This document shows, one piece after another, positions 32,717-41,900 of a stretch of 64,000 nucleotides of DNA. A program made the position numbers and the translations under genes. The DNA lies in assembly GCF_021277265.1 (NCBI RefSeq), contig NZ_JAJSOH010000005.1:186001-250000 (forward strand), written 5' to 3'. Each line of letters starts with the position of its first letter. Position 1 is the stretch's first letter. The notes under the pieces were generated by a model. The model had not been told where the DNA came from. It did not search any database and was given only the letters and a program-made list of their open reading frames with translations. The stretch comes from Kineosporia rhizophila (GTDB taxonomy: Bacteria; Actinomycetota; Actinomycetes; Actinomycetales; Kineosporiaceae).

Positions 32717-33639
32717 TCGTGGCGGTGTGTTCGGACGGCGGTTCGCCCGGGGTTACGACGTTGGCGCTCCTTTTGTCCCTGCACTGGCAGGCCACGGTGC
32801 TGGAGGCGGATCCTTCGGGCGGTGATCTGCGGTTCCGGTTGCACCCTGCGGGTTCTCGTCAGGATTTCCTCGATGATCGCCCTGGTCTGATCGATCTCGC
32901 CGCTGCATCCCGGGCCGGTGGCGTGCCTGCTTCCGCCTCGGTGGCTGGGCTGATGTCGGGGGTGCCGTTACCGGGCCCGGTGCGTTCCGGGCTGCCGGGT
33001 GGGATAGGGGCCTACGCGCAGCAGTCGTCGTTGGGTGTGTCGGTGGTGAGCGCACCTACTCAAGCCGAGGAGTTCATGCCGATGGTGGGCCTTTGGCCGG
33101 CCATCGCGGGGCAGCTAGCGCTCGCGCCCGACCTGGTGGTGGCAGATCTGGGACGGTTACAGCCGGGACATGCTGCCTGGTCGTTGGCGCAGTCAGCCGA
33201 GGCGGTGATCGTGCTGTCCTGGCCCACGGTTGAAGGCCTACATCACCTGCGGGAGCGGGTCACGCAGCTGAGCGGAGCGCTCGGTGAAGGGCATGAGCGG
33301 ACGCCAGTTGCGGCTGCGGTGTTGGCTTACCCCGGCGGGGGCGACCCCTCCCAGGATGTACGCGCCGTGCTGGGGGCCCGGGGACTGCCCGTCACCACGG
33401 TAGGCGCGGTGGCCGTGGACGTCCCTGCCGCGGATCGGCTGCGGGAAGGTGAGGTGACCGGTCGGCTCAGGCGTAGCTCGTTGTGGAGGTCCACCGCCGA
33501 GATCGGCGAGAACGTGATGGCCGGCTGGCCGAGCGTGGCCTCCCGTGTGGCTCGTGGGGAACTGTTGCGGCCCTTGGGCGGTGCTCTGGGGCGACAAGCG
33601 ATAGGAGCCCGATTGCGGGGTGGTCGTGGCGATGGCTGA
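32713..33639 (+). CDS. CpaE/TadZ-like P-loop ATPase
   Basis: 308 residues. Begins with MIVAVCSDGGSPGVTTLALL, the deviant Walker A of MinD/CpaE-type proteins (GSPGVTT, lacking the usual Lys), then VVADLGRLQPG (Walker B-like) and a C-terminal GLPVTTVGAVAVDVPAADRL typical of chromosome/pilus positioning ATPases. TadZ/CpaE places the pilus machinery. GTGA overlap with the SAF gene. The missing Walker A Lys suggests that it may bind but not hydrolyse nucleotide. Confidence 0.82.
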   Translation: MIVAVCSDGGSPGVTTLALLLSLHWQATVLEADPSGGDLRFRLHPAGSRQDFLDDRPGLIDLAAASRAGGVPASASVAGLMSGVPLPGPVRSGLPGGIGAYAQQSSLGVSVVSAPTQAEEFMPMVGLWPAIAGQLALAPDLVVADLGRLQPGHAAWSLAQSAEAVIVLSWPTVEGLHHLRERVTQLSGALGEGHERTPVAAAVLAYPGGGDPSQDVRAVLGARGLPVTTVGAVAVDVPAADRLREGEVTGRLRRSSLWRSTAEIGENVMAGWPSVASRVARGELLRPLGGALGRQAIGARLRGGRGDG

Positions 33640-35194
33640 AGTCCCGTGGAACGAGGGCCGCCCGGATCACGCGCTGGTGCTGCACCTCCAGGAACAGGTC
33701 GCGGATGCTCTGACGCGCCAGCGGCAGCAACGTGCCGCTCGCGGGGAGCCTGAACTGAATGCCCAGGATCAGCGGCAGTTGTCGTTGTCGCTGACACGTA
33801 AAGCTATTCAGCAGCATGCGGCCGAGGAGATCTCCGCCGGCCGTGCTCCAGGCGACGCCGAGCACGATGCAGCGTTGATGGCTGCCGTGGATGCCGCGAT
33901 CTGGGGAGCTGGGCAACTGCAGTCGCTCTTGGATGATCCGCTGGTCGAGAACATCGACATCAACGGCGACCAGACGTTCGTCACGTACGCCGATGCCCGG
34001 GGCACCCGCCAGGTCGGACCGATCGCTGCGAGCGACGATGAACTCATCGCTGCTGTGCGAACGCTGGGATCGCACGCCGGCGTGAACGCCAGACCATTCG
34101 ACCTGGCCAACCCTGAGCTCGACCTGCGTCTGCCGGACGGATCCCGCTTGTCAGCGCTGATGGGAGCTACCGAACGTCCGCTGGTCTCGATCCGCCGCAA
34201 TCGATACCCGCAGATCTTCCTCGACGAGCCGCCCGCCGGCTCCGGCATCACCAGGGGTGCTTCCACCCTGACCAATTTGGGGACGCTCACACCGCAAGCC
34301 GCAGCGTTCCTGAAGGCAGCCGTCCAGAGCAGAGCGAACATCATCGTGGCCGGCGCCACCGACGCAGGAAAGACCACCCTGCTACGCGCCCTGATCCACT
34401 GCATTCCTGCCAGCGAGCGACTGGTCACCGTCGAGCGCGCCTTGGAACTGGAGATAGGCCGCTATCGGCACCTGCACCCCAATGTTGCTGAGCTGGAGGA
34501 AGTTCTGCCTGCCGCCGATGGTTCAGGGGGCCTAGGGATCGGCGCCCTCGTGCGGCGTACTCGACGGATGAACCCGAGCCGAGTGATCGTCGGAGAGGTG
34601 ATGGGCCCCGAAGTCGTCGACATGCTCTCAGCGATGAGCCAGGGCAATGACGGCTCCCTTTCCACGATCCATGCACGTTCTGCCATCGATGTTTTCGATC
34701 GGCTCGCCGTCTACGCGGCCCAGCACGGGGGCCTCCCGGTGAACGTCACCCACCAACTGGTCGGAGGCGCAGTCGACTTCGTGGTGTTCATCCGCAAGGT
34801 CGGACGCCAGCGCCGGGTAACGGAAATTGTCGAGGTCACCGGCACCAATGACGGACACGTCACCCGCAGCCGACTCTTCGATGCAGCGCCCGACGGGACT
34901 GCGGTACGCGACCCCGAAGTACCGATCATGCGAGCCAGTTCGCTGGCAACCGTCGGCTACGACGACGTTCAATGGAACACCGCGAATGCCGGTCCAAGGG
35001 CTGGCTGGCAGCAGATCGTTCCTCGTCTCGACACGATGCCGACGGCCATGCCCTTTCCTCCTGCGGGACGATCCTCCTACCCAGGAGCGACGTACGAAAG
35101 CGACGAGCACCTCAGTTCGTACGATTCGTCCAGCCGGACCAATGGTTTCAACCATTGGACGGATCGTGTAGACGGTACGGGACGACACTCGTGA
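33632..35194 (+). CDS. cpaF: CpaF/TadA secretion ATPase
   Basis: 520 residues. Walker A is IVAGATDAGKTTLLRALIHC, Asp box and Walker B are in RTRRMNPSRVIVGEVMGPEV, and SQGNDGSLSTIHARSAIDV is the His-box region. The N-terminal 100 residues precede LVENIDINGDQTFVTY. CpaF/TadA powers assembly of Flp/Tad pili. The start is ambiguous: I use the ATG with GGGGTGG upstream, overlapping the CpaE gene by eight bases. The C-terminal 90 residues are Ser/Pro-rich and probably disordered. Confidence 0.92.
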   Translation: MAEVPWNEGRPDHALVLHLQEQVADALTRQRQQRAARGEPELNAQDQRQLSLSLTRKAIQQHAAEEISAGRAPGDAEHDAALMAAVDAAIWGAGQLQSLLDDPLVENIDINGDQTFVTYADARGTRQVGPIAASDDELIAAVRTLGSHAGVNARPFDLANPELDLRLPDGSRLSALMGATERPLVSIRRNRYPQIFLDEPPAGSGITRGASTLTNLGTLTPQAAAFLKAAVQSRANIIVAGATDAGKTTLLRALIHCIPASERLVTVERALELEIGRYRHLHPNVAELEEVLPAADGSGGLGIGALVRRTRRMNPSRVIVGEVMGPEVVDMLSAMSQGNDGSLSTIHARSAIDVFDRLAVYAAQHGGLPVNVTHQLVGGAVDFVVFIRKVGRQRRVTEIVEVTGTNDGHVTRSRLFDAAPDGTAVRDPEVPIMRASSLATVGYDDVQWNTANAGPRAGWQQIVPRLDTMPTAMPFPPAGRSSYPGATYESDEHLSSYDSSSRTNGFNHWTDRVDGTGRHS

Positions 35195-36216
35195 CCGTCG
35201 TGCAAGTCTTGGGTCTGACGGTGCCTGCCGCTGTAGTCGGCGGGCTCATGGGTGCCGGCCTGGGCGCTGGCTTACTGCTGGTGTTCTTTGGGCTGCGTGG
35301 AGCAACGGCTGATCCGACTCGTCCTCCAGGGCGTCTGGCACGGTTGATGAGCCAGGCCCGTACGCCGCAGGCCTCCGCACGAGGTGTGGCAGCCGTGGTG
35401 GCCGGGGCCGGAACCTTGTTGATCACTCGCTGGCCCGTCGCCGCCGTGGGAATCGCTGCGCTCGTGGTCTCCTGGCAGAGCTTGTTCGGTGGGTCCAGAG
35501 CTGAGCAAGCGGCCATCAACCGGCTTGAGGCGCTGGTGCTGTGGACGGAGTCCCTGCGCGACACCGTCGCCGCGCACGCGAGTTTGGAGCGGGTGATACC
35601 TGCCTCCACGCGGACTGCGCCGCCGCTGATGCAGGCGCCACTGACCCGATTGGCTGGGCAGTTGCACAGCCACATGCCCATGGACCGTGCCTTGCAGGGC
35701 CTGGCCAACGATTTGAACGATCCCAGCGCCGACCTGGTGATCGCGGCATTGATCTTGAACACCCGTCGCCGGGGCGACCAGTTGGCCGGCGTGCTGTCAG
35801 GTCTTGCCGAGTCCGCGCGGCAGGAACTGTCCACTCGCACCAGGATCTCGCAGGGACGTGCAGGGTTACGACGTGGCGTGCAGATCATGGTCGCCATCAC
35901 CATTGCGTTCGCCGGCTACCTGGCCGTTTTCTCCCGTGAGTATGTCGAACCGTACGCCTCCGTCACCGGGCAGATCGTTCTCGTGGTCGTCCTCGGGATG
36001 TTCGGCGCCGGGTTCGCCTGGATGCGTCGGCTGGCGATGACGCCGGACACCGCGCGCTTCCTTGCGACCCCAGGAACGCAACCCAGCGACGAGGAAATCC
36101 GCTTGGTCGCCACCCTGACCCGTTCTCCACGCACCGAAGCGCTCCGCCTCATCGGCAGCGGCACCACAACACCGCCAGGCCCATCGCGTGCTCCGGACGA
36201 TCGGCGCGGATCGTGA
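35191..36216 (+). CDS. tadB: TadB-like inner membrane platform protein
   Basis: 341 residues. Membrane segments at the N-terminus (VGGLMGAGLGAGLLLVFFGL, VVAGAGTLLI, VGIAALVVSW) and C-terminus (VQIMVAITIAFAGYLAVF, IVLVVVLGMFGAGFAWM), with the T2SSF fold between (RLEALVLWTESLRDTVAAHA, RRRGDQLAGVLSGLAESARQ). The GTG start overlaps the CpaF stop (GTGA). The coding frame is open upstream over CpaF but that is not real coding. Platform proteins convert ATPase work into pilin assembly. Confidence 0.9.
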   Translation: MTVVQVLGLTVPAAVVGGLMGAGLGAGLLLVFFGLRGATADPTRPPGRLARLMSQARTPQASARGVAAVVAGAGTLLITRWPVAAVGIAALVVSWQSLFGGSRAEQAAINRLEALVLWTESLRDTVAAHASLERVIPASTRTAPPLMQAPLTRLAGQLHSHMPMDRALQGLANDLNDPSADLVIAALILNTRRRGDQLAGVLSGLAESARQELSTRTRISQGRAGLRRGVQIMVAITIAFAGYLAVFSREYVEPYASVTGQIVLVVVLGMFGAGFAWMRRLAMTPDTARFLATPGTQPSDEEIRLVATLTRSPRTEALRLIGSGTTTPPGPSRAPDDRRGS

Positions 36217-37118
36217 TCGGGTTGGCCTCGATCGGGGCGATTCTCGGCGCGCTCATCTGGACGCTGGTCTGGGTCGTCGCGAGACCACGCCCCAGCGCTG
36301 TTGTCGTGCTGGGACGTTACGACGCGCGGCACCAGCGAACGCTCGGCCTGCCCGATCTCGACGGAATCGAGCGCCAGACGTCCTGGCAGGAGCGTCTGGG
36401 CAAGAGGCTCACCCTTGCCCTGAATGCTCGTGGAGTTCGGTTCACGACCTTGAGACAGGACATCGCTCTGACCGGCCGTGACATCGATGCGGTCATGGGC
36501 CGCAAGCTCGTCGCGTTCGCCGCCGGCCTGCTGTTGTCGGCCGCGGTCCTGGTGGGATTCTCTCGCTTGGGTCTGGCGCTGCCCGGCGATGCCGGCGTCA
36601 TCGTGCCACTGGTCATCGCTGTTCTCTTCTTCTTCCTCCCAGACATCGAGGCTCGCTCCGAAGCCCAGGCCCGCCGCCGAGACTTCAAGAGAGCGCTGGG
36701 CGCCTACCTGGACCTGGTCCGGTTGGAGATGGCCGGTTCTGCCGCACCAGCCGAGGCGCTACCGAACGCGGCGAGGGTCGGGGCCGGATGGCCATTGGCC
36801 CTCATCCGGGACACCCTCTACCAGGCCACGACCGCCGGCCGCGATCAATGGGCCGCCTTGGCCGATCTCGGCGAGCGGATCGGCGTCGCGGAACTGCGGG
36901 ACCTGGGCGGCCTGCTGCGGCTGGTAGGCCAGGACGGCGCACAGGTCCGCGACACCCTGGCCGCCCGTGCCGCGTCCATCCGTTCCCAGGAACTGGCCGA
37001 GGCCGAAGGCCAAGCCAGTGAGCGCGATCAGTCCATGTCGATGGCTCAGCTGCTGATCGGTTTCGGATTCATCGTCTTCATCGGCTACCCCGCCATCGCC
37101 GTCGTACTGCAACTCTAA
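36213..37118 (+). CDS. tadC: TadC-like inner membrane platform protein
   Basis: 301 residues. Four membrane segments: IGAILGALIWTLVWVVA, LVAFAAGLLLSAAVLVG, VIVPLVIAVLFFFLP and LIGFGFIVFIGYPAIAVVLQ. A cytosolic region (RRRDFKRALGAYLDLVRLEM, RDTLAARAASIRSQELAEAE) links the second pair, as in TadC. The GTG start overlaps the TadB stop. TadB and TadC form the heterodimeric platform of the Tad system. Confidence 0.9.
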   Translation: MIGLASIGAILGALIWTLVWVVARPRPSAVVVLGRYDARHQRTLGLPDLDGIERQTSWQERLGKRLTLALNARGVRFTTLRQDIALTGRDIDAVMGRKLVAFAAGLLLSAAVLVGFSRLGLALPGDAGVIVPLVIAVLFFFLPDIEARSEAQARRRDFKRALGAYLDLVRLEMAGSAAPAEALPNAARVGAGWPLALIRDTLYQATTAGRDQWAALADLGERIGVAELRDLGGLLRLVGQDGAQVRDTLAARAASIRSQELAEAEGQASERDQSMSMAQLLIGFGFIVFIGYPAIAVVLQL

Positions 37119-37120
37119 AA

Positions 37121-37390
37121 ATGGCACTAGTAAGGAAGAGTCACAGACTCGATCGCCAACTGCTATGGAAGGCAACGAAGGACATGGACTTCCGCGAGAT
37201 GGATGCATGGACGAGCTACCTCAAGGCGAGGTGGCACCTGGTACGTGAGCACATCGAACGTGGCGACGATCGTGGCGACATCGTCCAGACAGCAATCATC
37301 ATCGGCCTGTTCGCCGCGGCTGCGATCGCCATCGTAGCAATCCTGGTCGGGAAGGCCAGAGACACTGCGAACAGTGTTCAAACCCAGTAG
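37121..37390 (+). CDS. Flp-type prepilin
   Basis: 89 residues. The hydrophobic segment AIIIGLFAAAAIAIVAILVG follows a 45-residue charged N-terminus containing ERGDDRGDIVQ. Flp pilins are short and have a G-x-x-x-x-E-Y type prepilin site. Here the conserved Gly-Asp precedes the helix but the Glu and Tyr are replaced by Gln and Thr, so the processing site is diverged. No separate prepilin peptidase (TadV/CpaA) is visible in the window. It starts three bases after the TadC stop. Confidence 0.78.
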   Translation: MALVRKSHRLDRQLLWKATKDMDFREMDAWTSYLKARWHLVREHIERGDDRGDIVQTAIIIGLFAAAAIAIVAILVGKARDTANSVQTQ

Positions 37391-37895
37391 CCGACGAGTC
37401 GATCACGGTCAATGCTGCGCACGCCACGATCGTCCGCTCGCTCGCCAAGCACAACAGAGACAACCTGATGCCGGCGGTGCACCAGGACGACGCTGCCCGC
37501 GGTGGACGCTGGCCAAGAGTCGGGACGACGGCGGGTACAGCGTGGTCGAGATGGCCATCGTTATGCCTGCCCTGTTCGCGGGGATCATGCTGGTCGTTCA
37601 GCTGGCCCTGGTGTGGCACGGCCGGCACGCTGCCGCGGAGGCGGCCGGGCGGGGCCTGGCCGCGGCGAGCGCCTACCAGGCCACCACGAATGACGGTCGC
37701 ACAGCTGCCGATCGATACCTTCGGGATGTCGCTCCCAAGCTGCTGCGCGATCCTTCCGTCACGGTGACACGCACTGACATCGATGCCGAGGTGACCGTCA
37801 CAGCGCATGTGCTGGGCGTGATTCCTGTCCTGGGGAATGTGACCGTCACACAGTCCGTGGCCGGGCCGGTGGAGCGGTTCGTCTCACCCGCCTAG
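37374..37895 (+). CDS. TadE-like minor pilin
   Basis: 173 residues. Typical TadE hydrophobic segment: GGYSVVEMAIVMPALFAG (family GxxxVEFA) extended by IMLVVQLALVWHGRHAA. The following AAEAAGRGLAAASAYQATT is the conserved start of the mature part. The GTG start gives about 50 Arg-rich residues before it, which may not be real, but no other in-frame start exists there. It overlaps the Flp gene end by 17 bases. Confidence 0.75.
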   Translation: MFKPSSRRVDHGQCCARHDRPLARQAQQRQPDAGGAPGRRCPRWTLAKSRDDGGYSVVEMAIVMPALFAGIMLVVQLALVWHGRHAAAEAAGRGLAAASAYQATTNDGRTAADRYLRDVAPKLLRDPSVTVTRTDIDAEVTVTAHVLGVIPVLGNVTVTQSVAGPVERFVSPA

Positions 37896-37897
37896 CC

Positions 37898-38494
37898 GTG
37901 CAGGTCATCACTTGGCTCGCGCTGGACCGCCCGGAGAGGGGTGACATGGACGAGAGGCCAGACCGCTTCAGGGGTGACGCACCAGGTGACACCCTGCACG
38001 ACCCCGGAGGTGGCGCCGGGGTGACGCGGTGGAGGACCGGTGGAGTACAGCCTTCTTTCGTGCCTGATCCTGTCTCGCCCCACGCGGGTGATCGCGGGGC
38101 CTTGGCGCTGGAACTGGCCATCTGCGCTCCGGTCGTCATCGTGATGCTCCTGGTCGTGGTCGCTCTTGGCCGTGTCACCCATGGACAACAACTGATCCAG
38201 GATGCGGCAGCGGCCAGCGCACGCGCGGCTTCCTTGGCTCCCACGGCAGCCGTCGCCGAACGTGAGGCCGTCACGGCCGCGAGCGCGTCACTGGCCGGCG
38301 CAGGCATGACCTGCATCGACGAGCAGGCTCAGGTCGACACCACGCAGTTCGTCGCTGGTGGTCAGGTCGAGGTCACCGTGACCTGTCACAGCAACCTCAG
38401 CCAGCTGAGCATGACGGGCCTACCTGGTCGCCTGAACTTGACGGCGACGTCACGGGCGCCAGTCGACCCACTGCGCCAGATCGGCACGCCATGA
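37898..38494 (+). CDS. TadE/TadG-like membrane protein
   Basis: 198 residues. A 65-residue N-terminal part precedes the hydrophobic ALALELAICAPVVIVMLLVV VALG segment, with the conserved Glu. After it come ARAASLAPTAAVAEREAV and two Cys-containing strands (MTCIDEQAQV, VEVTVTCHSNLSQ). This is a TadE/G family pattern, the second such gene in the locus. It is followed by an ATGA overlap with the next gene. Confidence 0.78.
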   Translation: MQVITWLALDRPERGDMDERPDRFRGDAPGDTLHDPGGGAGVTRWRTGGVQPSFVPDPVSPHAGDRGALALELAICAPVVIVMLLVVVALGRVTHGQQLIQDAAAASARAASLAPTAAVAEREAVTAASASLAGAGMTCIDEQAQVDTTQFVAGGQVEVTVTCHSNLSQLSMTGLPGRLNLTATSRAPVDPLRQIGTP

Positions 38495-38949
38495 CCGCCC
38501 GCCCGAAGCCGATCTCATCAACCGTCGATGAGTCTCGCCGTGACGCTGGAGCCGTCGCTATCACCTTGGCCGTGTGCATGGTGGCCCTGATCGCCTTGGC
38601 CGGCCTCGTGGTCGACGGGTCCCGGGCGATGCACGCCCAGAGTCAGGCACACGACCTGGCCGGTCAGGCCGCCCGAGCAGCGGCCGGCCAGCTTTCCGAC
38701 ACTTCGCTCCGGCAGGGCACGCCGTCTCAGGTCCGGGTCAACCCTTCCGCAGCAATCCGGGCAGCCCAGGACTTCTTAGACGTCGCCGGCGCCAGCGGCA
38801 CCGTGAACGTGGGCGCCCGTGAGGTCACCGTCACCGCAACCGTTCCGGCCCGCACCGCCATTCTGTTGATCGTAGGAATCCGCGACGTCGACGGAACGTC
38901 AACCGCCACAGCCCTGATCCTGCACGGCACCACGGAGGGCACCCGATGA
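38491..38949 (+). CDS. TadG-like protein
   Basis: 152 residues. The N-terminal hydrophobic segment AITLAVCMVALIALAGLVV follows SRRDAGAV, the start typical of TadG/Rv3654c-like proteins, and AHDLAGQAARAAAGQLSDTS is the conserved helix after it. TadG proteins help in secretion and surface anchoring of Flp pili. Start ATG overlaps the previous stop, and its stop overlaps the LysM-BTAD gene start, so the whole locus is tightly linked. Confidence 0.8.
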   Translation: MTARPKPISSTVDESRRDAGAVAITLAVCMVALIALAGLVVDGSRAMHAQSQAHDLAGQAARAAAGQLSDTSLRQGTPSQVRVNPSAAIRAAQDFLDVAGASGTVNVGAREVTVTATVPARTAILLIVGIRDVDGTSTATALILHGTTEGTR

Positions 38950-41900
38950 CCGGCCCCCGCTCCCGCCGAGCCTCTCGTGCCGAGCCCGCTCATGGGGGCC
39001 ATATGCCCCCGACTGCTCAACGGCAGCGCAGCCTGCCCCTGCGCTGGGTGGTGCGACTGGCCGCAGTGGGCGCTCTGCTCACTCTTGTGATCGGGGTTCC
39101 CTGGGGGCTATCGCTCACCGGTTCCCCGGTCGAAGGGCTCCAAGCGCTACGGGTCGGGGACGTTTCAGATACCGCCATCATTGCTGTCCTGCAATGCATT
39201 ACCTGGGTGGCCTGGGCGCAGATCGCGTTGGCCATCGTCGTTGACCTGGTCTCCGTCTTGATCCGAGTACCCATGCCCACCCGCGTTCCTGGTGTCCTGG
39301 GCGGACAGCAGCGACTGGCCCGCGCCTTGGTCGGAGCGCTCATTCTGGCCGCCCCCTTGAGCGGCCCTCTGGCCGCCCAGGCTGCCCCCGTCTCGGCTAG
39401 CGCACCCATCAGCCAAACATTCACCCCACAGCCGCTTTCGGATCTGCACGTTACGGCCAAGGGACATCAGGCAGGCGGTTCCCAGGACTCGATACGCCAG
39501 AAGGAACCGCAGTTTTCGGTCACCATCACGGATCGCGGTTCTCAAACACTCTGGGATCTGGCCGAGGAACATTTGGGCGATGGGCAGCGCTGGCGCGAGA
39601 TCTGGGCCCTCAACCGCGGAGCTGTGCAGGCCGACGGGACCACGATGCACAACCCCGACCTACTCAAAGTCGGCTGGGAAATCATCGTTCCAGGAACTGG
39701 AGAAGAGTCAGGTCCAGCCGATGAGCGCCACGTCGATGTGGAAGCTGGCCAGACCTTGTCCTCGATCGCGGCCGAGACCGGTACCAGCTGGCAGGCGCTG
39801 TGGGAGGCCAACCAGGGCACGCGACAGAACGATGGACGTACCTTCAGCGATCCCGACCTCATCCAGCCCGGCTGGAGCCTGAGCGTCCCCACCACTCCCG
39901 AAGCCCCAGCGGACGATCAGTTACCGGGCGTTCCCAGCGAGACCGACAAGCCCGACACCCCTTCGAAGCCAGCCGCCGAGCCATCGCCATCAGCCACGTC
40001 ACCGGCTCCCGATCGCTCGCTTACGCCCTCGACATCTACGACGAGCCCATCACCGACAGGCGAACCCTCACCTTCAGCTGCGACGGATGCTCCAACCTCC
40101 GAAGGGCCCACATCCGCTGCGTCACCATCGGTCTCCGGGTCGGCAGATCAACCGACTTCTGCCGGTGCAGTTCCCTCGTCAGCAGCGAGTTCCGTCACCA
40201 CAGCCTCCCCGACGTCTACTCGCTCAGGGCCAGATTCCACGCCCAGGAGCAGCGGTTCCATCGAGGAAGAAGACGCAGGAGACTCGGCCTGGACGTGGTT
40301 GGCGCCAGGCGCCGGACTCCTGGCCGGTCTGACCGTCCTGGCGGTACGGCGGCAGCGACGACGCCAGCTGCGTCACCGCCGCCCCGGAAGGATGATCCGC
40401 GCCACGCCACCTGAACTGATCAGCACCGAGAAAGCGCTCAAGGCCGGCGGTGACCCCCACGTTCCTGATGTCCAGTGGATCGACGAAGCCCTGAGGGACC
40501 TGTCCGAGCAGCTCACACGCCAAGCCCAACCGCTCCCCGATCTGCTGGCCGCAACTATCACGGACAGCACTCTGGAACTGCTCATCGCCCCGAGCCATCC
40601 CTCCGCAGCCGAAGCAGCACCCGAGGCCACATCCCCGCCAGCCGCGCCGCAGCCACCGCTGCCCTGGCAGACCGACCCTGGCACCCATCGCTGGCGACTG
40701 CACCGCACCCACCTTGACCAACATCTCCAGGATCCTGCTGAACCCGGACCCCTCCGTGAACCAGACGCAGGCCTTCGAGCTAGATCCACCGCGCCTCCAT
40801 TCCCCGCGCTGGTGGGGGTAGGACATGAGGAGGGCCAATACGTCCTGGTGGACCTGGAGCACGCCGCCGTGACCCACCTGATCGGCGACCCGGAGGCCGC
40901 GACGGGGCTGGCCCGGTTCATGGCCGCGGAACTGGCGAACAACACGTGGTCCGAACAGCTTCGAGCCAGCATCTCGGGGATCGGTAGCGGGGTCGTCAGC
41001 ATCAATCCTGATCGACTGCAACACATTCCAGACCCGTCAACGGCCGTCACTGAGCTTCATCGCGATCTGCGAGAGCACACCGATGTCCTGGACGAGCTTG
41101 GCCTCAGCAACTCCTTGAACGGCCGGCAGGACGAGCGCAACGGCGATGCCTGGATGCCACAGATCGCCATGCTGACGCCCCTCAGCCCAGCTCTCCCGGG
41201 AGCGGCCCCTTTATGGCCACCGACCGTTCACGCCCTCATCCACGCTTTGAAGCAGCGACGCCGGACCGGCATCTCCCTGGTTCTCGTCGGCGACGACGCG
41301 CCCGAACACGCCGCTGACCTCCACGAGCACAGCAGCGACTGGTGGTTGCACGTGGACTCCGCCGGCCGTCTGAGCATTCCGGCTCTCGGCATCACTGCTC
41401 AGGCCCACCACCTCAGCGACATCGAAGCCGCTCGCATCGGCGAACTGCTGGCCAGCACCGATCGCCTGGACGACGTCCCGATGCCGGACAGCAGAGGTGA
41501 CCAACCCTGGGACCTCATCTCCGACGTCTCGGGAGGTCTGCGACCTGGACTGCATACCGTCACCGACGCTCTGGGCCACCGCATCCCCCTACAGATCATT
41601 CCCACCCAGGCCGCACAGGACCCCACCAGCCTGGGACTGCAACCGTTCCCCGATCTGCAGGATCTGCCGACTGCGGCCAGCCCGGATGAGCACGCTACGC
41701 CGCAATCGGAGCGGGTATCCGGCTCGCACGACGATGCCGAAGCAGCAGAACCGTTCATCCCGGACCTGAGCGGCGGGTCGAGCTTCGAGGAGTCCGTGAG
41801 GGGAACGTTTCTCGACGCCGATGCTCAAGCTGCGGCTTCGCCTGCCCCAGAAGGGGACACCGCAGCTGGCGGCGGACTCGTGCCCTTCCTGCCCGCTACA

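Noticed and set aside
34972..35190. Upstream extension of tadB
   Set aside because: Overlaps the CpaF C-terminus; the GTG at 35191 gives the usual 4-base overlap and family length.
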